Shown here piece by piece: positions 17,579 through 24,498 of a stretch of DNA of 64,000 bases (its first letter is position 1; every line of letters begins with the position of its first letter). The stretch is taken from positions 173,100 through 237,099 of the forward strand of contig DBOC01000002.1 of assembly GCA_002299895.1 (NCBI GenBank), read 5' to 3'. Position numbers and translations under genes: made by a program. The notes under the pieces were generated by a model that had not been told where the DNA came from, made no database searches, and saw only the letters and a program-made list of their open reading frames with translations. Source of the DNA: Sphingomonadales bacterium UBA656 (lineage in GTDB: Bacteria; Pseudomonadota; Alphaproteobacteria; Sphingomonadales; Sphingomonadaceae).

Positions 17579-18301
17579 ATGACACGAGTGGCAGTGGTTA
17601 CCGGGGGAACCAGAGGCATTGGCGAAGCGATTAGCTTAAAGCTGCAAGAAAAGGGCCGCCTGGTTATCGCCAATTATGGCGGCAACGACGCTGCGGCGCA
17701 CGCCTTTTCAGAGCGAACCGGCATTGCCGTTCGGAAATGGAACGTCGGCGACCATAAAAGTTGCCTTGATGCCTGCGCTGCTATTGAGGCGGAATATGGC
17801 CAAATTGATATCATGGTTAACAATGCGGGCATTACGCGGGACGCCACGATGATTAAGATGACTTTTGAACAATGGGATGAGGTGATCCGCGTTGATCTTA
17901 CGGGCTGTTTCAACATGGCCAAGGCGGTGTTTGCGGGTATGCGTGAGCGCAAATGGGGACGCATTGTCAACATTGGCTCCGTCAACGGCCAAGGCGGGCA
18001 AATCGGTCAAGTGAACTATGCCGCTGCTAAATCGGGCATTCATGGCTTTACAAAATCGCTTGCGGCGGAGGGTGCACGACATGGCGTGACGGCCAATGCC
18101 ATTGCGCCCGGGTATATTGGTACGGAAATGTTGTCGACGATTCCTGAAAATGTCATGGAGAAGATTGTCGCCCAAATTCCCGTTGGCCGTCTTGGGCAGC
18201 CCGAAGAAATTGCGCGCGGCGTCGAATTTCTCACGAGCGATAATGCTGGGTTTATCACCGGATCGACCTTGTCGATCAACGGTGGCCAGCACATGTATTG
18301 A
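17579..18301 (+). CDS. phaB: Acetoacetyl-CoA reductase
   Basis: 240 residues from ATG at 17579, preceded by AGGAGG; the longer frame from 17549 is not needed. SDR fold with TGGTRGIG cofactor motif, NNAG, catalytic Ser in NIGSVNGQGGQ and YAAAK. The region GQIGQVNYAAAKSGIHGFTK and the C-terminus INGGQHMY match PhaB enzymes, which use NADPH to make (R)-3-hydroxybutyryl-CoA for PHA synthesis. Confusion with FabG is possible, but the QVNYAAAKSG context and GGQHMY end favour PhaB. phaC and a phasin lie 5-10 kb downstream. Confidence 0.92.
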   Translation: MTRVAVVTGGTRGIGEAISLKLQEKGRLVIANYGGNDAAAHAFSERTGIAVRKWNVGDHKSCLDACAAIEAEYGQIDIMVNNAGITRDATMIKMTFEQWDEVIRVDLTGCFNMAKAVFAGMRERKWGRIVNIGSVNGQGGQIGQVNYAAAKSGIHGFTKSLAAEGARHGVTANAIAPGYIGTEMLSTIPENVMEKIVAQIPVGRLGQPEEIARGVEFLTSDNAGFITGSTLSINGGQHMY

Positions 18302-18323
18302 TGGCCATTTGAACTTGAAAGAC

Positions 18324-18542
18324 ATGTATCACCCGCCCGTGAAACGTAGCATGACCGTAGCTGGGCATCAGACGTCAATCAGTCTTGAACCATTATTTTG
18401 GGACCGGCTTAGGGTGGCGGCCGAGGCGGATGGCTTGCCAGTTAATGCTTTGGTGGCGCAGATCGATGTCGCGCGGCTTGAATCGCAAACGCCCTGTGGC
18501 CTGGCAAGTGCCATTCGTCTTTGGCTCATGGCACGCGCATAA
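18324..18542 (+). CDS. Ribbon-helix-helix domain protein
   Basis: 72 residues from ATG at 18324; the same frame is open further upstream but only inside phaB. The pattern KRSMTVAGHQTSISLEPLFWDRL, then helices with NALVAQID and LASAIRLWLM, matches the small alphaproteobacterial ribbon-helix-helix family (RHH_4 type). Such proteins are dimeric DNA-binding folds, but targets for this family are not known to me. It starts 22 bases after phaB and is probably cotranscribed with it. Confidence 0.85.
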   Translation: MYHPPVKRSMTVAGHQTSISLEPLFWDRLRVAAEADGLPVNALVAQIDVARLESQTPCGLASAIRLWLMARA

Positions 18543-18546
18543 AGTG

Positions 18547-18569
18547 CCGCCACGTCGGTGATGTGGCGG
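18547..18569. terminator. Hairpin after RHH gene
   Basis: CCGCCAC (18547-18553) and GTGGCGG (18563-18569) form a perfect 7-base-pair stem around a 9-base loop, immediately after the stop of the RHH gene and before the convergent LOV gene. There is no clear T tract. Confidence 0.4.
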
Positions 18570-18613
18570 GTTAGAATATGCTGGATCTTCTAGTTTGCGT
18601 TCATAAGGCGGCT

Positions 18614-19246
18614 TCAAAGACCTGCTTCAACTGCAATTCTCACCGCGTCGGCTGCGTTTGAAGTTGAAAGCTTTTTAAACATCAACATGCGATGCATTTG
18701 AACCGTTTTTTCGCTCAGGGACAGCCGGTACGCTATTTGCTTTGTACGGAAGCCGCGCGCCATTTGCTGCAATATTTCGCGCTGGCGTGGCGATAGTCGA
18801 TCGACAATTTGAGCGGCTTGTTGTTGGCGCACGAGGCCAATGCTGCCTTCTTCAGGCAGAACCTCAATTTGCGATCCAACGAAAAGCTCTAGATTTCCGT
18901 CATCATCGAACAATGGCGCAATCATGACAGCGTTACGAAAAGGTGACCCGTCTTTGCGATAATTGATTAATTCGGCCAAAGCGGAATGCTGCCCATAAAC
19001 CGCCGTACGCAATTTGTCGGTCTGGCCATTTTCCGTATCTGGGCCTCGCAAAAACCGGCAATTGCGACCAATCACTTCTGCCTCAGTATATCCCGTAAGC
19101 GCGCAAAAGGCGGCGTTAACTGCAATGAGGGGATTGTCAGCCTGGGTAGGGTCGCTGACGACCGTAGCAATCGGGCTAAAACGAATCGAATCCAGCACGG
19201 GATGACGATCAGAGCGGCTGTTTTTTGAGAAAAGCTTGTTTGTCAC
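18614..19246 (-). CDS. LOV-HTH blue-light transcription factor, EL222-like
   Basis: 210 residues. A PAS/LOV domain covers about 20-130 and a LuxR-type helix-turn-helix about 150-210. The LOV photocycle signature GRNCRFLRG is intact with the adduct-forming Cys at residue 63. The FMN-contacting Asn residues are present in LINYRKDG and PFRNAV, and the conserved Gln near 126 in FVGSQIEV. The HTH contains LSPRQREIL and LSEKTVQMHR and ends in RIAVEAGL. From memory, the layout and wording (SPIATVVSDP, ADNPLIA, GYTEAEVIGRNCRFL) are very close to EL222 of Erythrobacter litoralis, a light-activated DNA-binding protein. Target genes are unknown. It lies 76 bases downstream of murA. Confidence 0.93.
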   Translation of the reverse strand: MTNKLFSKNSRSDRHPVLDSIRFSPIATVVSDPTQADNPLIAVNAAFCALTGYTEAEVIGRNCRFLRGPDTENGQTDKLRTAVYGQHSALAELINYRKDGSPFRNAVMIAPLFDDDGNLELFVGSQIEVLPEEGSIGLVRQQQAAQIVDRLSPRQREILQQMARGFRTKQIAYRLSLSEKTVQMHRMLMFKKLSTSNAADAVRIAVEAGL

Positions 19247-19322
19247 TTAGGGATTAATACTGTATAAAATTACAGCTTGCAACTATTGCCTCTTATCAAG
19301 TGTCAATGTGCGGACTTATGTA

Positions 19323-20603
19323 TCACTCCGCGCCGACGCGTTCGACGTCTGCACCAACCAGCTGAAGCTTCTCCTCAAGCCGTTCATAACCACGGTCAAG
19401 ATGATAGAGGCGGCTAACATGCGTTTCGCCCTCTGCGACCAATCCAGCGATGACGAGGCTCATCGACGCCCGTAGGTCAGTTGCCATGACGGGCGCGCCA
19501 GTAAGCTTTTTGACACCATGGACAATTGCCGTGCGGCCCTTGGTCTCGATATGCGCACCCATCCGATTGAGTTCGGGTACATGCATATAGCGATTTTCAA
19601 ATATGGTCTCGGTTAGTACGCTAGCGCCATCTGCCATGCAGAGCATGGCCATGAACTGCGCCTGCATGTCGGTGGCAAAACCGGGATAGGGCGCTGTGGA
19701 AATGGTAAGCGGCTTTAACTTGCCGTCGGAAGATACCCGAATACCGGTTCCCGTATCTTCGACATTCACGCCCGCCTGACGCAACGCGTCCAGTGTCGCA
19801 CCCATTTCATTGGCTTTAGCGCCAACGAGCTCGACATCGCCGCCAGTCATAGCAGCGGCACAGGCGTAGCTACCCGCCTCGATACGGTCGCTCATCACAC
19901 GGTAGGTCGCGCCATGCAGGCGGTCTCTGCCTTGAATGATCAAATCGGATGTGCCGATTCCTTCAATTTGTGCCCCCATTGCGACGAGCAAATTGCACAA
20001 GTCGACAATTTCTGGCTCGCGCGCTGCATTGTGCAGTATGCATGTGCCCTTAGCGAGACTGGCCGCCATCAGGGCGTTTTCGGTCGCGCCGACGGAAACG
20101 ACCGGAAAAGTGTAAGTTCCGCCTGGAATGCCCTTTTTCGCAATGGCTTTGACATAGCCTGCCGCAACTTCAATCTCGACGCCAAAGGCCTCCAGTGCCT
20201 TAAGGTGAAGGTCAATTGGCCGGTTACCGATCGCGCATCCGCCCGGCAACGAAACCGTCGCTTCACCAGCACGTGCCAGCATTGGACCAAGGACCAGAAT
20301 GGAGGCGCGCATTTTGCGCACAAGGTCATAAGGTGCGACGTTGCTGGTAATCCGCGTTGCCTCCAACGTCATCACACGGCCGAAATCTTCGGGGCGTGAT
20401 CCAGCAACCGTCGTCGAAATGCCGAACTGGTTCATCAGATGCTGAAAGCCATCAATGTCGGCCAAGCGCGGTAAATTACGCAAAGTAAGCGGTTCATCTG
20501 TCAACAAAGCGCAGGGGATTAGCGTCAATGCGCTGTTCTTAGCACCTGAAATGGGAATTTTGCCTTTGAGCGCGTTGCCGCCACGTACGATTATCTGATC
20601 CAT
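19323..20603 (-). CDS. murA: UDP-N-acetylglucosamine 1-carboxyvinyltransferase
   Basis: 426 residues, standard length. It transfers enolpyruvate from PEP to UDP-GlcNAc, the first committed step of peptidoglycan synthesis. It begins MDQIIVRGGNALKGKIPISGAKNSAL, carries the active-site loop PGGCAIGNRPIDLH with the fosfomycin-reactive Cys near 123, and has YPGFATDMQAQFMA and a C-terminal DLRASMSLVIAGL. The cysteine form predicts fosfomycin sensitivity at this target. Single gene on the minus strand upstream of the LOV regulator. Confidence 0.97.
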   Translation of the reverse strand: MDQIIVRGGNALKGKIPISGAKNSALTLIPCALLTDEPLTLRNLPRLADIDGFQHLMNQFGISTTVAGSRPEDFGRVMTLEATRITSNVAPYDLVRKMRASILVLGPMLARAGEATVSLPGGCAIGNRPIDLHLKALEAFGVEIEVAAGYVKAIAKKGIPGGTYTFPVVSVGATENALMAASLAKGTCILHNAAREPEIVDLCNLLVAMGAQIEGIGTSDLIIQGRDRLHGATYRVMSDRIEAGSYACAAAMTGGDVELVGAKANEMGATLDALRQAGVNVEDTGTGIRVSSDGKLKPLTISTAPYPGFATDMQAQFMAMLCMADGASVLTETIFENRYMHVPELNRMGAHIETKGRTAIVHGVKKLTGAPVMATDLRASMSLVIAGLVAEGETHVSRLYHLDRGYERLEEKLQLVGADVERVGAE

Positions 20604-20639
20604 CGCTCTTTATTTAGCGGGAATTGGGTGCGGCGCAAC

Positions 20640-21242
20640 TTAGGATTTGGTGAGCGCCGCCTCAACCTGCCCAAGCCGTTCCTTGCCCCAGAACATCTCA
20701 TCATCCACAAAGAAGGTGGGCACGCCAAATGCGCCACGTTTTGCGGCGGCTTCGGTATTGGCGATAAGCTCTGCCTTCACCTCCGGATCATTGGCTAGAG
20801 CAAGCAATGCAGCGCTGTTGAGGCCGGCCCTGTCCAAGACATCGCGCACAACATCGAGATCGCCCATATCCGCCGCGTCATGCCACATCGCCGCCATGAC
20901 CGCGTCCATATAAGGCGCAAAGCAACCTAGCCGTTGTGCCGCAATTGCGCCGCGCATGACATATAGCGTGTTGAGAGGAAAACGTGGGTTCATCTTAAAC
21001 GGTATAGCGTGCGCATTTACGAAGCGCTGAAATTCAAGCATTTCATATTTTTGTTTGGCGGGCGTTTCGGCATAGCGCATCATTGGCGCCTGATTATTGG
21101 TGAGCTTGAATAATCCACCGAGCAAGATAGGCACATATACGACCTTTGCACCGGTTCGGGCACAAAGGTCTGGCAACATTTTGTACGCCAAATAGCTATT
21201 CGGTCCGCCAAAATCGAAAAGAAATTCTAGATTTTTGCTCAT
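20640..21242 (-). CDS. 2-hydroxychromene-2-carboxylate isomerase family (DsbA-like, kappa-GST fold)
   Basis: 200 residues. The start MSKNLEFLFDFGGPNSYLAYK matches the NahD/HCCA isomerase family, where a Ser at the equivalent of SY contacts glutathione. The C-terminal GVPTFFVDDEMFWGKERL is the thioredoxin-fold cis-Pro segment. Characterised members isomerise 2-hydroxychromene-2-carboxylate in naphthalene breakdown using glutathione; here no other naphthalene gene is nearby, so the substrate is open. Its ATG directly follows the stop of the SDR gene, implying one operon (clpS, SDR, this gene). Confidence 0.87.
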   Translation of the reverse strand: MSKNLEFLFDFGGPNSYLAYKMLPDLCARTGAKVVYVPILLGGLFKLTNNQAPMMRYAETPAKQKYEMLEFQRFVNAHAIPFKMNPRFPLNTLYVMRGAIAAQRLGCFAPYMDAVMAAMWHDAADMGDLDVVRDVLDRAGLNSAALLALANDPEVKAELIANTEAAAKRGAFGVPTFFVDDEMFWGKERLGQVEAALTKS

Positions 21243-21971
21243 TTAAAAACTCTCCGTCCAGGGACGTAAATCCATTTCATGCGTCCATGCACTGCGATGT
21301 TGCTTGTGCAAGGCGACATATTGCAGTGCAATCGCGTCGGGTGACAATATGCCGTCTGCCGCCTTTGCTGTTTCGAAATCCGGATGGATACCGCGGATGA
21401 AGGCGGTGTCGATGCCGCCATCGATGATGACATGCGCGACATGAATGTTTTGCGGACCCAGCTCACGCGCCATAGACTGCGCCAGCATCCGCAACGCACC
21501 CTTTGCGCCGGAAAAGGCGGAGAAGCCTTTGCCGCCGCGCATGCTTGCCGTTGCGCCTGTGAAGATGATGGTGCCCGATTGGCGCGCGACCATGCGGCGC
21601 GCAACCTCACGCCCCATTAGAAAGCCAGCGAACGCGGCCATTTCCCATACCTTGCGATATACTTGCGCCGTCATATCGAGGATGGAGAAGTTCACGTTCG
21701 CGCCGATATTGAAAACGGCAACCTCAATTGGTCCTACGTCGCGCTCAATTGCATCGACCATCGCCACGACCTCGTCTTCGATACGCGCGTCTGCTGGGTA
21801 AGCGCGGGCTTCATACCCTTCGGCGTGTATCGATTGTACCAGTGCTTCCAATTGATCAGCGTTACGCGCACGGCGGTTGACGCAGGCGACATAACCTTCG
21901 CGTGCAAAAGCTTTGGCAATGGCCCCGCCTGTGGCGTCACCTGCGCCGACGATGAGCGCGGCCTTATTCAA
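21243..21971 (-). CDS. Atypical short-chain dehydrogenase lacking catalytic Ser and Tyr
   Basis: 242 residues from a TTG start that overlaps the clpS stop (TTGA). The Rossmann fold is clear: VGAGDATGGAIAKAF at the N-terminus, the DAR acidic segment and FNIG in place of NAG. The catalytic part reads GATASMRGGKGFSAFSGAK, so the usual YxxxK is F153-xxx-K157 and the position of the catalytic Ser is Ala. The cofactor site is intact but normal SDR chemistry should be impaired. I recall related annotated SDRs sharing this Phe, so it may define a subfamily. Cotranscribed with the downstream isomerase-like gene. Confidence 0.85.
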   Translation of the reverse strand: MNKAALIVGAGDATGGAIAKAFAREGYVACVNRRARNADQLEALVQSIHAEGYEARAYPADARIEDEVVAMVDAIERDVGPIEVAVFNIGANVNFSILDMTAQVYRKVWEMAAFAGFLMGREVARRMVARQSGTIIFTGATASMRGGKGFSAFSGAKGALRMLAQSMARELGPQNIHVAHVIIDGGIDTAFIRGIHPDFETAKAADGILSPDAIALQYVALHKQHRSAWTHEMDLRPWTESF

Positions 21972-22297
21972 TCTTTCTCAAGCGTGCATTGCAGCGGGTG
22001 CTGATTTTTCTGAGCAAAGTCCATCACCTGCGTGACTTTGGTTTCCGCCACTTCATAAGTAAAAACGCCGCAGACACCGACGCCCTTTTGGTGGACATGC
22101 AGCATCACGCGGGTCGCTTGATCGGTGTCCATCTGAAAAAACGCCTTAAGGACATGGATGACGAATTCCATCGGCGTGTAATCATCGTTCAACAGCAACA
22201 CTTTATAGAGGCTTGGCTTTTGCGTTTTCGGGCGCGTACGCGTGGCGAGGCCGACACCGGGCCTGCCATCATTTTTGTCATCATCGTCTTGCGCCAT
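21968..22297 (-). CDS. clpS: ATP-dependent Clp protease adaptor ClpS
   Basis: 109 residues from ATG at 22297; ATG at 22309 is equally possible, and the longer frame to 22429 crosses the phasin terminator and is rejected. An acidic, disordered N-terminus (AQDDDDKND) precedes the ClpS core: LYKVLLLNDDYTPMEFVIHVL, where the NDDYTPMEFV region forms the N-end-rule recognition pocket, then MLHVHQKGVGVCGVFTYEVAETKV. It delivers N-degron substrates to ClpAP. clpA is not adjacent in the window. Confidence 0.93.
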   Translation of the reverse strand: MAQDDDDKNDGRPGVGLATRTRPKTQKPSLYKVLLLNDDYTPMEFVIHVLKAFFQMDTDQATRVMLHVHQKGVGVCGVFTYEVAETKVTQVMDFAQKNQHPLQCTLEKD

Positions 22298-22373
22298 GGA
22301 AGTCTGCATCCGGCTAAAATAGGGCAGAGGAGGGGGTCTCCGCAAGCCCCGTTCATCATCTAATCGGTTGTAC

Positions 22374-22412
22374 CAAAAAGAAACCGCCCTTTCTTTAACA
22401 GAAAGGACGGTT
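22374..22412 (-). terminator. Rho-independent terminator of the phasin gene
   Basis: On the minus strand AACCGTCCTTTCT and AGAAAGGGCGGTT pair over 13 positions with one mismatch around a 5-base loop (22382-22412), followed by TTCTTTTT. A second hairpin (CCTACCGCC at 22446-22454 with GGTGGTAGG at 22472-22480) lies between it and the phasin stop. Confidence 0.75.
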
Positions 22413-22514
22413 GCTTCATGGAATTGCACCGGTCGATCTCAACGTCCTACCGCCATAAGGAGGAGAGAGAGGGTGGTAGGTACATGACCCACCGGCGCAA
22501 TATCTTGCGATAGC

Positions 22515-23147
22515 TTATGCCGCTTTCTTGAAAAGCTCGGTCGTTGCCGCAATGCGGTTCGAGATTGGCTGGAACATTTCGCTGGCCAGTTTGACCATCG
22601 CTTCCGTGTTCTTTGAACCCTGCGCGACGGCGGTATCGAAGCCCTTGCGCACCAGTTCACCTTGAAGCTTAACGAAGTCTGTTGGCGACTTGACCGACGT
22701 CAATTCCTTGACGGCAACCTGAACCTCTTCGAAATTCTTCTTGACGAATTCCATGTTGGTCTTGCCGATTTCCTGAGCGCCCTTGGCAACGATTTTGCTA
22801 GCTTCGACAACCGCTTCAACATTGGCTTTGTTGAATTCAACGGCTTCAGCTGCAAACTTCTTACCTTTTTCAGCAGCTTCGCTCGCCTTTTCACGAACGT
22901 CGGCGAAAAATTCAGTCGCTTTTTCGGCGGTCTTTTCTGCAGTGGCTTTAACTGTGTCAGTCATGTTGGATAATCCTTGAGTAAAGGGTGTGGTTTCAAC
23001 AGACGCGGCTTTTGGACGCGACAAAGTGGCAGATGTTGCCACCTTAGTCTTCGCAACGGTGCTCGAAGCGGTTTTTACAGACACGCGCCTTGGCGCTGCA
23101 ACTTTTGCAGTTTTTGCCGAAGCATTAGTTTCTGTTTTGCTTACCAT
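22515..23147 (-). CDS. Phasin family protein
   Basis: 210 residues from ATG at 23147 (MVSKTETNASAK); the frame is open 51 bases further upstream but that part overlaps the TGCA operator region. The first 60 residues are Lys/Ala/Ser/Thr-rich and low-complexity. The rest is the amphipathic helical phasin domain: TVKATAEKTAEKATEFFADVRE, EAVEFNKANVEAVVEASK and FVKLQGELVRKGFDTAV. Phasins coat PHA granules and limit their coalescence. phaC and phaB are within 5 kb. A shorter form starting at the internal MTDTVKA is possible, which would drop the basic N-terminal tail. Confidence 0.9.
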   Translation of the reverse strand: MVSKTETNASAKTAKVAAPRRVSVKTASSTVAKTKVATSATLSRPKAASVETTPFTQGLSNMTDTVKATAEKTAEKATEFFADVREKASEAAEKGKKFAAEAVEFNKANVEAVVEASKIVAKGAQEIGKTNMEFVKKNFEEVQVAVKELTSVKSPTDFVKLQGELVRKGFDTAVAQGSKNTEAMVKLASEMFQPISNRIAATTELFKKAA

Positions 23148-23171
23148 GTGAAAGCACCATTTCTGTTGTGT

Positions 23172-23228
23172 TGCACTGCACAATAAATGCAAATGCAAAC
23201 TATGTCAACAAAAAATGGTGCAGTGCAC
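23172..23228 (-). promoter_or_regulatory. Paired TGCA palindromes upstream of phasin gene
   Basis: TGCACTGCA (23172-23180) and GTGCAGTGCAC (23218-23228) are perfect odd palindromes with their centres 47 bases apart. ATGCAAATGCAAA lies between them. All are in the 100-base gap upstream of the phasin start. PHA regulators of the PhaR type are reported to bind TGC-rich palindromes before phasin genes, so this is a candidate PhaR operator; the assignment is inference. Confidence 0.55.
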
Positions 23229-23247
23229 AAAAATCGCTTGGAGCAGG

Positions 23248-24387
23248 TTAATCCGCCAAAGTCAGACGTTCAAAGCGTTCATAATGGTGATCGGCCGAAC
23301 CGAATTGATTCTCGATCATCGTCGCCCGCTTGAAGAAATGACCGATGGCCAACTCTTGCGTGATGCCAATGCCACCATGCGTTTGAATGGCGCTTTGTCC
23401 AACAAATTTTGCTGAACGCGACACCTTTGCCTTGCATGCCGACACTGCCGCCATGCGTTCCGCCGCTGGCAGATCTAGCTTCAGTGTTGCCATTGTGGTC
23501 ATGGATTTTGATTGCTCAACCTCCATGAACATGTCGACCATGCGATGCTGCAGCACTTGGAAGCGAGAGATCGGCTGACCAAATTGGTTGCGCTGACGCG
23601 CATATTCCAACGTACCCTGATGCAGCTTGGCTGTTACCCCGCAGGATTCTGCACAGACTGCGACGGTTGCTTCGTCTACAATCCGTTCGATGAGCGGCAA
23701 GCCCGCGCCTTCATCACCCAACAAGGCGTCTGCGGGAATCGCAGCGTTTTCGAAATAGATTTCAGACGCTTGGAAACCATCCACAGTCGGGTAATCGCGG
23801 CGGACAATGCCCTTTGCATTGGCATCGATGAGGAACAAGGACACGCCATTGACATCGGTGGTCGCGCCACCTGTGCGTGCGGTGACGAGCAAATGCGTTG
23901 CCCATGGCGCCGCATATACGACACCCTTATGCCCGTTCAGTACATAGCCCGCGCCGTCCTTCTTCGCGGTTGTGCGGATATTGGCCAAGTTGTAGCGGCC
24001 CTGTGGCTCGGCATAAGCGAAGGCAATAATGACATTGCCGTTGATGATTTCGGGAATGACGGCATCCGCAACGGCGCCGCCAACAGCCTTTAACGCACCA
24101 CCACCAAGCACAACGGTCTGGAGATAAGGCTCCACCGCGATGACCTTGCCCAGTTCTTCCATGATCAGTGCGTTTTCGAGATGACCACCGCCAAGGCCGC
24201 CATGTTCTTCGCTGAACGAGGCGCCTAACATGCCGAGATCTTGGGCCAAAGCCTTCCAAATAGCCGGGTCACGTCCTGTGCCGCTGGCAATCATCTTGCT
24301 GCGGCTATCAAAGTCATACGTGTCCGCCAAAAAACGGCTCAATGTGTCGCGGATCATGTCCTGCGTTTCGGTGTAGCTGAAATCCAT
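23248..24387 (-). CDS. Acyl-CoA dehydrogenase, small-subunit type
   Basis: 379 residues from ATG at 24387 (MDFSYTETQDMIRDTLSRFL); the longer frame adds an unsupported 16 residues. Acyl-CoA dehydrogenase fold with an N-terminal helical domain containing EEHGGLGGGHLENALIMEELG, a central beta domain, and a C-terminal helical domain ending IQTHGGIGITQELAIGHFFKR. It lies directly downstream of a second, distinct acyl-CoA dehydrogenase. Such unequal pairs (pimeloyl-CoA dehydrogenase PimC/PimD, steroid FadE pairs) often form heterotetramers, which is the likely arrangement here. It oxidises an acyl-CoA at C2-C3 using FAD; substrate unknown. Confidence 0.88.
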   Translation of the reverse strand: MDFSYTETQDMIRDTLSRFLADTYDFDSRSKMIASGTGRDPAIWKALAQDLGMLGASFSEEHGGLGGGHLENALIMEELGKVIAVEPYLQTVVLGGGALKAVGGAVADAVIPEIINGNVIIAFAYAEPQGRYNLANIRTTAKKDGAGYVLNGHKGVVYAAPWATHLLVTARTGGATTDVNGVSLFLIDANAKGIVRRDYPTVDGFQASEIYFENAAIPADALLGDEGAGLPLIERIVDEATVAVCAESCGVTAKLHQGTLEYARQRNQFGQPISRFQVLQHRMVDMFMEVEQSKSMTTMATLKLDLPAAERMAAVSACKAKVSRSAKFVGQSAIQTHGGIGITQELAIGHFFKRATMIENQFGSADHHYERFERLTLAD

Positions 24388-24410
24388 TATAGTTATCCCG
24401 TCTAATAACC

Positions 24411-24485
24411 CGTCATGCTGACCTTGTTCCAGCATCTTAGTTTCGACGTTGCGAATTAAGACCCTGAAAAACGTTCAGGGTGACG
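24411..24485. repeat. REP-like double hairpin element
   Basis: The element is bounded by CGTCA (24411) and TGACG (ending 24485). It contains two separate hairpins, ATGCTG...CAGCAT in the left half and ACCCTGAA...TTCAGGGT in the right half. It fills most of the 111-base gap between the two acyl-CoA dehydrogenase genes. From memory, sphingomonad genomes contain many dispersed intergenic copies of CCTGAA/TTCAGG palindromes flanked by GTCA/TGAC. Only one complete copy is seen in this window. Confidence 0.7.
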
Positions 24486-24498
24486 GTGCAATGTTAGC

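Noticed and set aside
20640..21242. Naphthalene degradation gene nahD
   Set aside because: Only the general isomerase family is supported; no other naphthalene pathway gene is in the window.
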